Positions 44,355-55,544 are shown, counted from the stretch's first letter. The stretch is DNA of 64,000 nucleotides from Lachnospiraceae bacterium (GCA_015057635.1 SVEB01000018.1:22212-86211); one strand, 5' to 3'. Numbers and translations: made by a program. Notes: generated by a model not told the origin, from the sequence alone.

Positions 44355-45560
44355 CTAGCAAGCCTGTACATCTGACACAAACTGCTCGATCCGGTTTAAT
44401 CCCTTTGCGATCTGCTCCATAGAAATCGCATAAGATAACCGAATATGATCATGAAATCCAAAATCTGCGCATGGTATAACAGCTACATTATAATCCTCAA
44501 TCAAGATTGATGCAAGATTAGAAACGTCTTCAATCTTCTTCCCTTTATAAGACATCTCCAATAAATCCCCTATATTCACAAACAGATAGAACGCCCCATC
44601 CGGCTTTAACGCCTTAATATGCGGAATCTCACAAACCCTCTCATACATAAACTTACGTCTTAAGTTAAACTCCTCTTTCATTACCTGTACCGTCGTCTGA
44701 GGACCGTTTAGTGCCTCAATGGTAGCCTTCTGTGCAATTGAGTTTGGATTGGATGTCTGGTGGGACTGTACACTTCCCATCAGCTTCGCAATCTCCTTGG
44801 ATGAACCCGTATAACCAATTCTCCATCCCGTCATTGCGTAGCTCTTTGCTACACCGCTGCAGGTAATCGTACGCTTATAGATCTCCTCATTTAAAGAAGC
44901 GATGCTTACTGGCTCTTCTCCTTCATAAATCAGGTTCTCATACATCTCATCTGCAATCACGAAGATATCCTTCTCTACGACCACTTTCGCAATCTCTTCC
45001 AGTTCCTGTCTCGTATATACCATCCCTGTCGGATTATTTGGCGTATTTAAAATTAGTGCCTTTGTCTTCTTGGTGCAGGCATTTTCAATCTGCTCTGCTG
45101 TCACCTTATAGGAATTCTGTTCTGTCCCTCTTACAAAGATCGGAACACCGTCCGCTAACTTTACGATTTCCGGATAACTCAACCAGTATGGTGCCGGAAT
45201 AATCACTTCATCCCCTGGATTTAAGATCACGCTGAAAATATTCGTGAGGGAATGCTTTCCCCCGTTGCTGATCACAATCTGATCCGGTTCATAATGAACA
45301 TGATTAAAACGTTCGAATTTCTCTGCGACTGCCTTCTTTAGCTCCGGCATCCCGGAAGCCTGGGTATACTTTGTAAAGCCCTTATGTATCGCATTGATTG
45401 CTGCCTCATTAATATTATCCGGGGTATTAAAATCCGGCTCTCCTGCCCCAAATCCTACTACATCCACACCCTGCGCTTTAAGTGCCTTCGCCTTTGCCGT
45501 AATAGCCAAAGTAGAAGATGGTTTTACTGCCTGTGCCTTTTTCGATAATGTTAATGCCAT
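44355..45560 (-). CDS. aspB: aspartate aminotransferase
   Basis: 401 residues from ATG 45560 (AGGAG ten bases upstream). Fold-type I PLP enzyme of the AspB/AspC 1-beta subgroup: KPSSTLAITAKAKALKAQG, NTPNNPTGMVYTRQEL, PLP lysine in SGVAKSYAMTGWRIG, and C-terminal HDHIRLSYAISMEQI with the carboxylate-binding Arg. It interconverts aspartate and oxaloacetate with glutamate. It lies upstream of proC with 33 bp between, probably one transcript. Confidence 0.92.
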   Translation of the reverse strand: MALTLSKKAQAVKPSSTLAITAKAKALKAQGVDVVGFGAGEPDFNTPDNINEAAINAIHKGFTKYTQASGMPELKKAVAEKFERFNHVHYEPDQIVISNGGKHSLTNIFSVILNPGDEVIIPAPYWLSYPEIVKLADGVPIFVRGTEQNSYKVTAEQIENACTKKTKALILNTPNNPTGMVYTRQELEEIAKVVVEKDIFVIADEMYENLIYEGEEPVSIASLNEEIYKRTITCSGVAKSYAMTGWRIGYTGSSKEIAKLMGSVQSHQTSNPNSIAQKATIEALNGPQTTVQVMKEEFNLRRKFMYERVCEIPHIKALKPDGAFYLFVNIGDLLEMSYKGKKIEDVSNLASILIEDYNVAVIPCADFGFHDHIRLSYAISMEQIAKGLNRIEQFVSDVQAC

Positions 45561-45812
45561 AATCAATTCTCCTGCCTTCCATACCTATTGTTTATCTGAT
45601 CCATGTAATTGTATACACGAATAATCTTATACAGTATAATATGCATGAAATGGAAAATCAAGAGAATTTTCCCGATTTTTCTTTATGTCAGATACAAATG
45701 TCCGTCCAACACACTCATTCCCATTAATTGGATATTATTATTTTTAATGATTTTTATTAATATTTTGTATCAGTTTTAGTCCGCTTAAATCAATTTGAAT
45801 CAGTTCAAGAAA

Positions 45813-45875
45813 AAAGCCGTGAGGCTGGAAAAATACAGTTTTTTCTTTTCCTGCATTTTTCCTGTCTCACGACTT
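45813..45875 (-). terminator. long-stem terminator after the SUFU-domain gene
   Basis: AAAGCCGTGAGGCTGGAAAA-ATACAG pairs with CTGCATTTTTCCTGTCTCACGACTT (about 25 bp with few mismatches), followed on the minus strand by TTTTTTC. 45561-45800, upstream of aspB, is AT-rich and shows only likely promoter sequence. Confidence 0.75.
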
Positions 45876-45888
45876 TCTCATTTACTTC

Positions 45889-46548
45889 TTATAAATAACT
45901 CTTTGTACGTGTCATATCAGTCACAAGCTTTGGGTTATCCGCCTTCATGCGTTCCACTAAAATATCCCCAAGATCCGGATTATTGCTTACTGCCTCAAAT
46001 TCCTCTTTTGTAATGCCGACAAACTGTAAGAAATCAAGACGTCCGTTTACGGTATCTCTTCCTTCCACCTCTGTATCAGGAACAACCATCAGCGCAACAA
46101 TCGTAGACTCATCCTCACCGTCGATTGGCTCTCCGCTTCCCATAATAAACTGTCCTGCTTCTAACCAGCTCTCATTCTGGAATGTATAACGTGCAAAACG
46201 CCCCATCATATTCATAGCCCATACACAGGATTCCACATCTTCTTCCTTTAGCTTCATGGTCATCTCGTAGCCCCATTTGCTGAACTCGCCGCCAAAACAT
46301 TCTTCATCCACATACAGTTCCGACATACCAAATGTAACGATATGCTGATAGCCATCCTTTGAGGTATATACGCTGTATCCGTCTAAATACTCATCGCCGC
46401 CTAAATACGCTCTTGCCTCTAAATCTATCCCAAAGTGTTTTGCCTCCTGTAAAGGATACACCTTTGCAAAACTTTCCTCGATCGCATCCCAGCCCGGTGC
46501 CCAGTCTTCATGTTCCTTTGCATATGCAATATACTCGTTCTTTGTCAT
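45889..46548 (-). CDS. suppressor-of-fused (SUFU) domain protein
   Basis: 219 residues from ATG 46548, eight bases after GGAG (the frame opens further upstream without a ribosome site). The sequence matches the bacterial SUFU domain: WDAIEESFAKVYPLQEAKHFG, GGDEYLDGYSVYTSKDGYQHIVTFGMSELY, GYEMTMKL and DTVNGRLDFLQFVGITKEEFEAV. In bacteria this fold often serves as an immunity protein in polymorphic-toxin systems, but many copies stand alone, as here. No toxin gene is adjacent. Confidence 0.78.
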   Translation of the reverse strand: MTKNEYIAYAKEHEDWAPGWDAIEESFAKVYPLQEAKHFGIDLEARAYLGGDEYLDGYSVYTSKDGYQHIVTFGMSELYVDEECFGGEFSKWGYEMTMKLKEEDVESCVWAMNMMGRFARYTFQNESWLEAGQFIMGSGEPIDGEDESTIVALMVVPDTEVEGRDTVNGRLDFLQFVGITKEEFEAVSNNPDLGDILVERMKADNPKLVTDMTRTKSYL

Positions 46549-46830
46549 ATTTCTTTCTCCATTTCTATTAACATCTTTCGAGCAGCGCCTCTTTTGCCTC
46601 ATGCATCCATGAGAGCAAATATCAGACACTCGAAAGACTTATTCATAATTTTAATGTATCTAGCGAATTATTTTAAATGCATCTCACTCACTAAATCTCA
46701 TCCTCATTCTAATTGGGGTTATAATTTTCCTGTCATGCTCTGACTGAAATCCTAATCCTCGTTATTATAACAAATTTCGATGTAATTTACCACTACTTCT
46801 GAATTAGGTGCTTCCCGCGCATTATGCCCT

Positions 46831-49326
46831 TTATTCATTTTGAAAAAATGGATATTTTCCGCATCTTGTATAAAGATATTTTCCATCCGTTCCAAATGTA
46901 GCATTTCCCTTTTCTACTTTAATCTCTTCCAGATAAGGATTGCTCCTTACATTCATATAATACGGAAATTCCCTATAAAACACAAAGATTCTGCTTACTG
47001 TCCTTGGAATCGTAAGGACCTTATTCCTACAGTCATCCGGATACACGATCATTGTTGTCAGTTCTTTATCATATAGCACTCCATCAATCGCAGTATAGGA
47101 AGCATTCTCTTCATCTACCTCAATCCTTTGTAATGCCGTAAGAAAAATCGGTGCACCCGGATTTTGATTCTCCCGAAGCCACGCTTTCAAGTTCTTTCCA
47201 ATATGCAGCTTCTCTAAATATGGATTCCTGATCAATCCATACGCAGTCTCCACCGTATCCGGTATAGAAAACTCTGTATTCCTCAAATCACACGGATACG
47301 CGATCAGCTTCGTCATATCTTTATCATACAGTACCCCGTCCACAGTCTTAAAGTATTCACTTTTTTCTCCTACAATAAACTCTTTTACCGAATGATCGCT
47401 ATAAGCCGGAAGATATCCTTCCTGTCTATAATAGTGTGTAATGCTCTTATATTTTTCAGATAACGTAATACTTTCCACATATGGATTTTTTAAAACCGAT
47501 AAAAGATTCCCCGAAACAACGGTCTCAGGCATCACATATGTTTTGTCTTTCTTATTTTCAGGGTAATAGATAAGCTCTGACTGATCCTTATTATACAGCA
47601 CACCGAATTTGGCACTCAGACTCTCATTTTCCGGATTCACTATAATTTCACCTCGCTTATTATAGCTCTTATAATCTTCAAACTTGATTTTCCTTAATTT
47701 CGCCGGGATACTGATTCTTTTTAAAGCCCCATAGGAAAGACAGATAAAGGAGTCCATCTCCTCCACCGTATCCGGGATAATAAGCTCTTCCATTCTGCTG
47801 TCAATATCATATAATATCGTCTTTTCTTTATTCATCAGCAAACCATTTTCATATGTATAATACGGATTATCTGCATCCATTACAACTGTTATCAATGTCG
47901 GAATCCTAAATAAGCTGCAATGTGCATAAGTACTGATCGTCTGCACATTTTTAGAAATCTCAATCTGTTTCACACCACTGTTTAACAGCTGTATCACATT
48001 AATTTCGGTCAAGGTATCCGGAAATTTGGCTGTCTCATTCTTTGTAAATAAAAGCAGTTCCGTCTGCTTCTTATTATACAACGAACTCTCATAGGAAGAA
48101 TAATACGGATTTTCCGGATCCACCGTCACTTTTTCAAACGCATGGTCATTTCCCTCCGAAAATACTTGTATTTCATTTACATACTTTGATATCATAACTT
48201 CCTTTACATTACTATTCCTCTTTTCAAGATCTACCACTGTGACCGTATCCGGATACCGTAATACATCCCTTTTATAATCTGGTGGAAAATATACAATCTG
48301 TGTCAGCTTTTTATCATACAGAATTCCGTCGTAGGATGCATACGTTTTATTTTTGTCTGACACCGTTACCTCTTGCAGATTCTCGAAAAATCCATACTCG
48401 TCCCATGGCGAATTCAGTGTATCCGGTATGCTTAATTTCTGTATTGCAGTCTGCCAGAACACATATTTTCCAAGTTGCTTCACACCATTTGATATTGTAA
48501 GCTTTTTAATGCTGCTTCCGTAAAATGCATAATCTCCGATTGTCACAGTCCCCTTTGGAATCGTGTACTCACCACTCTTCCCTCTTGGAACAGCTTTCAG
48601 TGTATCCCCATTTTTTGAAAAAAATGACACCATTCTTAGAGCACAGATTCCGATTTCCTTTCGTCACCACAAATTCTGTCGCCTTCGGAAGCCCTGAACA
48701 CACCTCTCCAATATTTGTGCCTAAAAAGCTCTCTCCAAACGTCACTTTCTTTAAATTACCTGCATTTGCAAACGCATTTGCCTTCACCCATTTCACGCTA
48801 TCCGGAATCACATAGGAAATGCGTGCAGCTCCCGATGGATAAGCACAAAGAAGCGTTTTTTCTTATTATACAGAACCCCTTTTACCGAAGTAAAATATTT
48901 ATTGTCGGCAGCCACATAAATAGCCTTTAGCTTGCTTCCTCCACTTGAATAAAATAAGGAATCCAGATACAATTCATTTGAAATACTTTTCACCGTATTC
49001 GAAATCTGAATGATCTCTACATTCGGAAAACACGTATCCAATAGACTATTTGGAATGGCGGTAACCCCTTCCGCAAATATAATCTTCTTCACCGGTTCAA
49101 AACTGTAATACATCTCACACCCATAATCACCGATAGCAAGAAAATCCTGATCCGTAACATCCTCACTAATCACAAAAACCTCTTCTCCGCTGTACACATC
49201 TCCCTTTCCGTTCCGCCAGTAAAAATATTTCGTCTCGGCCCCATAAACCAGTCTCTCATTTCCAATATTGGCGATCACCCCAAAAAAGAGCAGGAATATT
49301 AAAAAATACCTTTTGATCCTCTTCAT
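46831..49326 (-). pseudogene. BspA-type leucine-rich-repeat surface protein, frameshifted twice
   Basis: A signal peptide (MKRIKRYFLIFLLFFGVIANIG) opens the frame 48808-49326, a middle piece lies in another frame (48569-48811), and the body (46831-48633) returns to the first frame. LRR_5 units repeat throughout, with the recurring phrase (V/L)LYDKxxTxLIxYP and IPDTV. The first break is at an A6 run (about 48857) and needs one extra A; the second is at a T7 run (about 48620) and needs one T fewer. Joined, the product would be about 830 residues. Such repeats mediate host or matrix binding. Whether this is decay, slippage or sequencing error is open. Confidence 0.8.
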
Positions 49327-49406
49327 ATATTCTCCCTCTGCTATGTACCAAAAATCATCGAGTTTCCACTATACGCCTCCATCATCTCTTCATATATTCT
49401 CCCTCT
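49319..49406. repeat. 21-bp direct repeat spanning the LRR gene ribosome site and start
   Basis: CTCTTCATATATTCTCCCTCT occurs at 49319-49339 and again at 49386-49406. On the minus strand each copy reads AGAGGGAGAATAT-ATG-AAGAG, i.e. ribosome site plus start. The upstream copy opens only a 3-codon frame, so it is a duplicated decoy start region. The remaining upstream sequence to 49800 is AT-rich with no recognisable gene. Confidence 0.6.
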
Positions 49407-49805
49407 CCCTTTTTTCCTAGCATTCTCATTTCCATAAAAACACATTCCTTTCGCTTATCATTCCTATATCGGAAATCTCCCTAAAAATAAAAACTAATTC
49501 CATATATCCATCTTACCTCTTCATTCCGCGCCATGCCTAAAAATCGTTCGATATAAAACTAATAGTAAGAACAAAAATACTTGTTATTCGTTCTCATCTT
49601 CTTTAAATCAAACATTTAGGACATCCACATGATCAATCTTAGTTCCCCTAAATCCCCACTCCCTTAATAATCATCTCCCCCCATTCACCTATTAGGCGTA
49701 TGATATCATAAAAATCACAATTCTTAACTTACTCTAACTCATATCTAACAACAAGCCATGAACTTTAAATTAATGCCATCCCTAACACTGGCAACTCTAT
49801 AGATT

Positions 49806-50004
49806 GGTGCAGAACGAGGCGGTCTTACTCGCCGGGTCATAGGATCCGGAATGTCCGGCCCATAACGAACAAATGGCGGCTTATTCTTTGAATAGCAGAC
49901 AGTTTACTGTCTGATAGGCAAAGAATACACCGCCTTTTGTCCGCTCATGCGTCCGAACATTCGGATCCTATCGCCCGGCGAGCAAGGCCGCCTCGTTCTG
50001 CACC
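49806..50004. repeat. large structured palindrome, family 1, copy 2
   Basis: 199 bp. The outer arm GGTGCAGAACGAGGCGG... (49806-49847) pairs with 49963-50004 with few mismatches. The internal blocks are identical or nearly so to copy 1: GGAATGTCCGG (49848), CTTTGAATAGCAGACAG (49886-49902), CTGTCTGATAG, and a 31-nt block at 49934-49964 identical to 17966-17996 (contains GTCCGCTCATGCGTCC). Stem sequences differ but remain complementary, for example TATTCTTT/AAAGAATA here against CCGGGTCTT/AAGACCCGG in copy 1. CCGTCT follows both copies. It lies between the LRR gene and rny. Confidence 0.85.
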
Positions 50005-50031
50005 GTCTCGTGGATTCCGTAACATTCAAAA

Positions 50032-50068
50032 AAGGCTAGCCCGACACTAAAAGTATCGGACTAGCCTT
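50032..50068 (-). terminator. terminator after rny
   Basis: AAGGCTAG-CCGA and TCGG-CTAGCCTT form the stem. On the minus strand it is followed by TTTTTTGAATG. Confidence 0.8.
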
Positions 50069-50092
50069 ATATCATATTAAAATTTTATTACT

Positions 50093-51649
50093 TTATTTCG
50101 CATAATCGGTCACACGTGATTCACGAATTACATTAATCTTAATCTGGCCTGGATATTCTAATTCAGACTCGATCTTCTTTGATAAGTCATGGGCAAGTAA
50201 AACCATGCCGTCATCATTAATATGTTCTGGAACAACCATAACTCTGACTTCTCTACCTGCTTGTATAGCAAAGGACTTATCGACCCCTTTAAAGCTGTTC
50301 GTAATATCTTCTAACTGTTTTAACCTGTTTGTATAAGTCTCTAATGTTTCTCGTCTAGCACCAGGTCTTGCGGCAGAAATGGTATCAGCTGCCTGAACGA
50401 TACATGCGATTAATGACTGGAATTCCACATCGCCATGATGTGCTTCCACTGCATTAATAACGATTGGAGATTCCTTGTATTTTCTACATAAGTCTACACC
50501 AATCTGTACGTGAGTTCCTTCCATCTCATGGTCAACGGATTTACCGATATCATGTAATAAACCAGCACGTTTTGCTGTCCTTACATCCACGCCGATCTCC
50601 CCTGCTAATAAACCGGATAAAATCGCTACTTCGATGGAATGCTTCAATGCATTCTGACCGTAACTTGTTCTAAATTTCATCTTTCCTAATAATCTGACAA
50701 GCTCCGGATGAATTCCGTGAACACCAACTTCTAATGTTGCTGCTTCACCTTCTTCACGAATCATTGTTTCTACTTCTTTCTGGGCTTTTTCTACCATCTC
50801 CTCAATACGAGCTGGGTGAATACGTCCATCCACAATGAGTTTTTCCAGTGCGATTCTTGCAACTTCTCTTCTGATTGGATCAAACCCGGAAAGAATTACT
50901 GCTTCTGGTGTATCATCAATAATTAAATCCACACCGGTAAGAGTTTCAAGAGTACGGATATTACGTCCTTCTCTACCGATAATTCTTCCTTTCATTTCAT
51001 CATTCGGAAGCTGCACTACAGAAATCGTTGTCTCAGCAACATGATCCGCTGCACATCTCTGAATAGCAGTAACAACAAGCTCTTTGGCTCTCTTATCTGC
51101 CTCTTCTTTTGCTCTGCTTTCCATGTCCTTGATCATCACTGCAGTTTCATGTTTCACTTCATCTTCAACAGTTTTTAAAAGATATTCCTTTGCTTGTTCG
51201 GAGGTCAAACCAGAAATCTTTTCTAATTCAGCAACCTGTTTGTGGTGGGATTCTTCCACTTCAACACGAAGCTTATCTAACTCCTGCTCTTTAAAGCTAA
51301 GTTTCGATTCCTTCTTTTCCAGTGCTTCAGTTTTTCTGTCTAATGTCTCTTCTTTGGATAATACACGTTTTTCATAACGTTGAATTTCCGCTCTGCGTTC
51401 TTTGGTTTCTCTATCAAGCTCGTTTTTCGTCCGTAAAGACTCTTCTTTCGCTTCGAGTAGAGCTTCTCGTTTCTTAGTTTCAGCTGTTTTTAAAGCTTCA
51501 TCTATGATTTCCCTTGCCTTTTCTTCTGCACTGCCGATTTTCGCTTCCACTACTTTGATTCGGTAGCTGATTGCAGACTTCCAAGCAACAAGGCCAACTA
51601 TGATCGCAGTTATAACGACAGCAATAACTATTTTCACAACTTCTGTCAC
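50093..51649 (-). CDS. rny: ribonuclease Y
   Basis: 518 residues, GTG start after AAAGGAGGTG. An N-terminal membrane helix (4-26) is followed by a long coiled coil rich in Glu and Lys (30-200), a KH domain ([19 protein letters not shown], about 213) and an HD domain ([12 protein letters not shown] near 365). This is the standard Firmicute RNase Y, the membrane-bound endonuclease initiating mRNA decay. Length matches the family (about 520). It ends in its own terminator, with the large palindrome directly beyond. Confidence 0.96.
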   Translation of the reverse strand: MTEVVKIVIAVVITAIIVGLVAWKSAISYRIKVVEAKIGSAEEKAREIIDEALKTAETKKREALLEAKEESLRTKNELDRETKERRAEIQRYEKRVLSKEETLDRKTEALEKKESKLSFKEQELDKLRVEVEESHHKQVAELEKISGLTSEQAKEYLLKTVEDEVKHETAVMIKDMESRAKEEADKRAKELVVTAIQRCAADHVAETTISVVQLPNDEMKGRIIGREGRNIRTLETLTGVDLIIDDTPEAVILSGFDPIRREVARIALEKLIVDGRIHPARIEEMVEKAQKEVETMIREEGEAATLEVGVHGIHPELVRLLGKMKFRTSYGQNALKHSIEVAILSGLLAGEIGVDVRTAKRAGLLHDIGKSVDHEMEGTHVQIGVDLCRKYKESPIVINAVEAHHGDVEFQSLIACIVQAADTISAARPGARRETLETYTNRLKQLEDITNSFKGVDKSFAIQAGREVRVMVVPEHINDDGMVLLAHDLSKKIESELEYPGQIKINVIRESRVTDYAK

Positions 51650-51992
51650 AGGAGCACCTCCTTTATTTAATTTTCATTGTACATGTATACAACACTTAAA
51701 TTTTATACTGTTTTTACTAGTATGTCAAGTACGCAAAGGAAAATTTTATGCATTTTGTTGAAAATAATCCAAAAATATAGTATATTATCATATTTTTGCA
51801 CATAAGTGAAAAATTTTTCATAAATGTAAAATTTTCTACATTTTTATTATTACTATGCAACAAACTCGACCTCTGCATTTTGACATTCCCCGTCAATATA
51901 TACAGAAACTTTTGTTTCCGCTTTGTTTCAATGGATCATAGAATTTTGATACGGCAAACAATTTCTTTCATCCTATCTCTATTTGAAGCAAA

Positions 51993-52031
51993 AACCATAG
52001 AAAGACTGCCTTTGCAAGTCTTCCTATGGTT
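51993..52031 (-). terminator. terminator after miaB
   Basis: AACCATAG-AAGACT and AGTCTT-CTATGGTT form the stem; TTTTTGC follows on the minus strand. 51660-51990, upstream of rny, is AT-rich and shows no gene. Confidence 0.75.
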
Positions 52032-52038
52032 CTTTATG

Positions 52039-53490
52039 CTAAACTAATTCGCCAATATAATAGAATCCTTTACATTCGGAAAGTTTTACATTTACAATCT
52101 GTCCGATTAATTCTTCGCCACCTTTGAAATGTACAAGCAGGTTATTGCTTAAACGTCCTGTTACTAAGGTGCCATCCTGGGAGTTTTTCTCTTCTACTAA
52201 AACTTCCATTACTTTTCCTTCGTCTTCCATCGCACGTTTCGATCCACTTTCCTGTACTACTTTTAACAGACGGTTGAATCTTTCTTTCGCTACTTCTTCC
52301 GGAACCTGGTTTTCCATTGTTGCCGCAGGAGTACCGCTTCTCTTAGAATAAAGAAAAGTATAAGCTGCTTCATAACCAACTTTTCTTACTACATCAAGAG
52401 TATCTTCGAAGTCTTCTTCTGTTTCTCCTGGGAAACCAACGATAATGTCAGTTGTGAAAGAAGCGTGAGGCATAGCTGCCTTAATACGGTCTACTAGATT
52501 TAAATAATCTTCTTTTGTATACTTACGGTTCATGATCTTTAAGAGATTTGTGCTTCCGGACTGTACTGGAAGATGGATATGAGAACAAATCTTCTCGGAA
52601 TTCTTCATTACTTCGATTACATCATCGGAGAAATCCTTTGGATGAGGAGTCATGAAACGGATTCTTCTTAATCCTTCCACCTTCTCTACCATCTGTAATA
52701 ACTGTGCAAATGTAACCGGATTCTCTAATGTCTTACCGTATGAGTTTACATTCTGGCCTAAAAGCATGATTTCTACTACGCCATTTGCAACCATTCCTTC
52801 GATTTCCTTAATGATATCTTCCGGATTACGGCTTCTTTCACGTCCTCTAACATAAGGAACGATACAGTAGCTGCAGAAGTTGTTGCAGCCATACATAATA
52901 TTAACGCCTGCTTTGAATTCAAACTTTCTTTCACTTGGAAGCTCTTCTACGATCTTATCTGTTTCTTTCCAGATATCCACTACCATCTTCTTGGATGTTA
53001 AACGATCATAAATTAACTCTGCCATTTTAAAGATGTTATGAGTACCGAAGATTACATCAACAAAACGATAACTTTCTTTAATCTTTGCTACCACGTGCTC
53101 TTCCTGCATCATACATCCGCATAATGCGATCTTCATATCCGGATTCTTCTTCTTTAAGTTTCCAAGATAACCGATACGGCCATATACTCTTGTGTTTGCA
53201 TTTTCACGAACGGTACATGTATTGTAAATAACGAAATCTGCTGCTTCGCTGTCTGTTGCCACATAACCGATTGTTTCTAAAATACCTGCTAACTTTTCAG
53301 AATCCTTTGCGTTCATCTGACATCCAAATGTCTGTACATTGAATGTAAGGTCACGGCCAAGGCGTTCCTTCTCTGCTGCCATCCAGTTTTTTAATAGGTC
53401 CATGAAATAGTACTGTCTTTCTGGTTCCTTTTCTGGAGCGTCCTGTTTTACATCTATTCTGCTAATAAGATCCATCATATTCTCTTTCAT
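52039..53490 (-). CDS. miaB: tRNA-2-methylthio-N6-dimethylallyladenosine synthase MiaB
   Basis: 483 residues. The UPF0004 domain carries three cluster Cys (TFGCQMNAKDSEK, TCTVRENA, LCGCMMQEE). The radical SAM motif CNNFCSYCIVPYVRGRERSR lies near 190-210, with SGSTNLLKIMNRKYT and DIIVGFPGETEEDFEDT following, and a TRAM domain closes the protein (about 415-483). It adds a methylthio group to i6A37 of tRNAs. The extra N-terminal 40 residues are common in clostridial MiaB. AAGGAG precedes the ATG. Confidence 0.95.
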   Translation of the reverse strand: MKENMMDLISRIDVKQDAPEKEPERQYYFMDLLKNWMAAEKERLGRDLTFNVQTFGCQMNAKDSEKLAGILETIGYVATDSEAADFVIYNTCTVRENANTRVYGRIGYLGNLKKKNPDMKIALCGCMMQEEHVVAKIKESYRFVDVIFGTHNIFKMAELIYDRLTSKKMVVDIWKETDKIVEELPSERKFEFKAGVNIMYGCNNFCSYCIVPYVRGRERSRNPEDIIKEIEGMVANGVVEIMLLGQNVNSYGKTLENPVTFAQLLQMVEKVEGLRRIRFMTPHPKDFSDDVIEVMKNSEKICSHIHLPVQSGSTNLLKIMNRKYTKEDYLNLVDRIKAAMPHASFTTDIIVGFPGETEEDFEDTLDVVRKVGYEAAYTFLYSKRSGTPAATMENQVPEEVAKERFNRLLKVVQESGSKRAMEDEGKVMEVLVEEKNSQDGTLVTGRLSNNLLVHFKGGEELIGQIVNVKLSECKGFYYIGELV

Positions 53491-53619
53491 AATATCTCCT
53501 TAAAACGTAATGAAACCCATCGCCTCTTGTGGGCATGTAGCACTATTATATCGCGAACCCTAGTAAAAATCAATTAGAAATACTCGCCTTTTGTCGTAAT
53601 ATGTTCTTATCGAAACTGC

Positions 53620-54867
53620 TTATTTACGAATCTGACCATCCCCAAAGATCACAAACTTGGTTGTCGTAAGCGCTTTTAATCCCATTGGGCCTCTTGCATG
53701 AAGTTTCTGTGTACTGATACCGATTTCCGCACCCAATCCAAATTCATTTCCATCTGTAAATCTGGTGGAAGCATTCACGTAAACAGCTGCCGCATCGATC
53801 TCATCTAAGAACTTCATCGCATTATGATAATCTTTTGTAATGATGGATTCAGAATGCCCCGTATTATAATGATTGATATGAGAAATGGCTTCATCTATAT
53901 TCTTAACCGTCTTTACCGAAATCAGACGATCCAAGTATTCGCATCCAAAGTCCTCTTCCGTTGCTTCTTCCATCATCGGACATACTGCTCTTGCTTCCTC
54001 ATCCGCACGCATCACAACCTGTTTTGCTGCCAGACGTTCATAAAGCAGTGGAAGGAACTCTTTCTTAACCGCTTCATGAATAACAAGTGACTCGCACGCA
54101 TTACATACGCCAAGGCGCTGTGTCTTTGCATTCTCAATAATATCTAAAGCCATCACAAAATCCGCACTTTCATCCACATAGATATGGCAGTTGCCGGTAC
54201 CGGTTTCAATAACCGGAACAGTGCTGTTCTCTACTACTGTCTTAATCAATCCTGCTCCCCCTCTTGGAATCAGCACATCTAAGTACTCATTCATCTTCAT
54301 CATGGCTACAACGGTCTGACGGTTTGTGTCTTCCACAAGCTGAACCGCTTCCTTTGGAATGCCACATTCTACAAGTGCGCTCTGAAGTGCTGCCACAATT
54401 GCGATATTACTTTTAATAGAGTCTGATCCACCACGTAAGATCACCGCATTCCCAGTCTTAAAGCAAAGTCCGAATGCATCCGCTGTCACATTAGGACGGG
54501 ATTCATAGATCATTCCCACAACGCCAAGCGGAACTCTCTTCTCTAAAATCTGAAGCCCATTTGGACGCTTCACCATAGACACCATCTCACCAATCGGATC
54601 ATTTAAGGAAGCAACCTGTCTTAATCCGTCTGCCATCCCTTCGAGTCTTTCTTTGGTAAGAGTCAGACGATCCACTAAAGATTCTTTCATCTGGTTATCT
54701 TTTGCTTTCTTTACATCCTCTGCATTTGCTGCAAGAATCACATCTGCATGTGTAAGCAGTGCTTTTGCCGCTTTTTCCAATGCTTCATTCTTCTCCTTAA
54801 TCCCAAGCTTTCCAAGCTTGCGTGATGCCTCCTTTGCCTGCATACCGAGCTGTTTTACATATTCCAT
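53620..54867 (-). CDS. proA: gamma-glutamyl phosphate reductase
   Basis: 415 residues. An aldehyde-dehydrogenase-fold enzyme with catalytic Cys in [13 protein letters not shown] and the signatures [38 protein letters not shown] and [34 protein letters not shown]. It reduces glutamyl phosphate to glutamate semialdehyde. proB is 1.3 kb upstream on the same strand, separated by the cycloligase gene, a hairpin and DUF896, so the usual proBA pair is split. AAGGAG precedes the ATG. Confidence 0.95.
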   Translation of the reverse strand: MEYVKQLGMQAKEASRKLGKLGIKEKNEALEKAAKALLTHADVILAANAEDVKKAKDNQMKESLVDRLTLTKERLEGMADGLRQVASLNDPIGEMVSMVKRPNGLQILEKRVPLGVVGMIYESRPNVTADAFGLCFKTGNAVILRGGSDSIKSNIAIVAALQSALVECGIPKEAVQLVEDTNRQTVVAMMKMNEYLDVLIPRGGAGLIKTVVENSTVPVIETGTGNCHIYVDESADFVMALDIIENAKTQRLGVCNACESLVIHEAVKKEFLPLLYERLAAKQVVMRADEEARAVCPMMEEATEEDFGCEYLDRLISVKTVKNIDEAISHINHYNTGHSESIITKDYHNAMKFLDEIDAAAVYVNASTRFTDGNEFGLGAEIGISTQKLHARGPMGLKALTTTKFVIFGDGQIRK

Positions 54868-54962
54868 ACTTTCTCCTTGCCGCCCTTACACCTACCAAGT
54901 ATAAAGAGCAGTCTCTCCTCTCTTTTTAATCTCTATAGCAAGATTATATGTTCCATTTCCTT

Positions 54963-55544
54963 TTACTTCTCAAACGTGTTAATACATCTCTCCGGCGTCA
55001 CAATCCGATCCATCTTTCGATCAAACTCTTCTGACGGAACATATTCAACAATCTGAAATTCATATGCCAGAGCTGTCAGTAGAAGTTCTGGACTTCCTTT
55101 CAGCACTTTCTCCAGATACCGATCATAAAATCCAGCCCCATACCCGATTCGATTCCCCCTCTTATCAAATGCCACTCCGGGAACAATCATAACGGATGCC
55201 TTCTCTTTCTTCCAGTCCACCATTTCATCAGAACACGGTTCCAGAATTCCAAACTTCCCTTCCGTCACATCCGCTTCCGAAAAAATTCGATAGAATTCCA
55301 TTTCATGCTTTCCGACCACCTTAGGGAGATACACTTCCTTCCCGTCTTTAAACGCCTGCCTTATAATATGTCTGGTTCCTATCTCCCCATTCACACTCAT
55401 ATACGCAAACACTTGATCCGCCCGCCGAAACTCCTCCATCTCACAGAATCTCGTTTCCGCCCTCCGGCTATCTTCCTCAATCCTGTTTTCCGTCAACTGC
55501 CGTCTCCTATCTAACATTCGCTTACGAATCTCATTCTTGCCCAT
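54963..55544 (-). CDS. 5-formyltetrahydrofolate cyclo-ligase
   Basis: 193 residues from ATG 55544 (AGGTGAT upstream; an ATG at 55568 lacks a clear site). Signatures are KNEIRKRMLDRRRQL at the start, VFAYMSVNGEIGTRHIIRQA, and the family motif VPGVAFDKRGNRIGYGAGFYDRYL. It converts 5-formyl-THF to 5,10-methenyl-THF with ATP. It precedes proA by about 95 bp on the same strand. Confidence 0.9.
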   Translation of the reverse strand: MGKNEIRKRMLDRRRQLTENRIEEDSRRAETRFCEMEEFRRADQVFAYMSVNGEIGTRHIIRQAFKDGKEVYLPKVVGKHEMEFYRIFSEADVTEGKFGILEPCSDEMVDWKKEKASVMIVPGVAFDKRGNRIGYGAGFYDRYLEKVLKGSPELLLTALAYEFQIVEYVPSEEFDRKMDRIVTPERCINTFEK

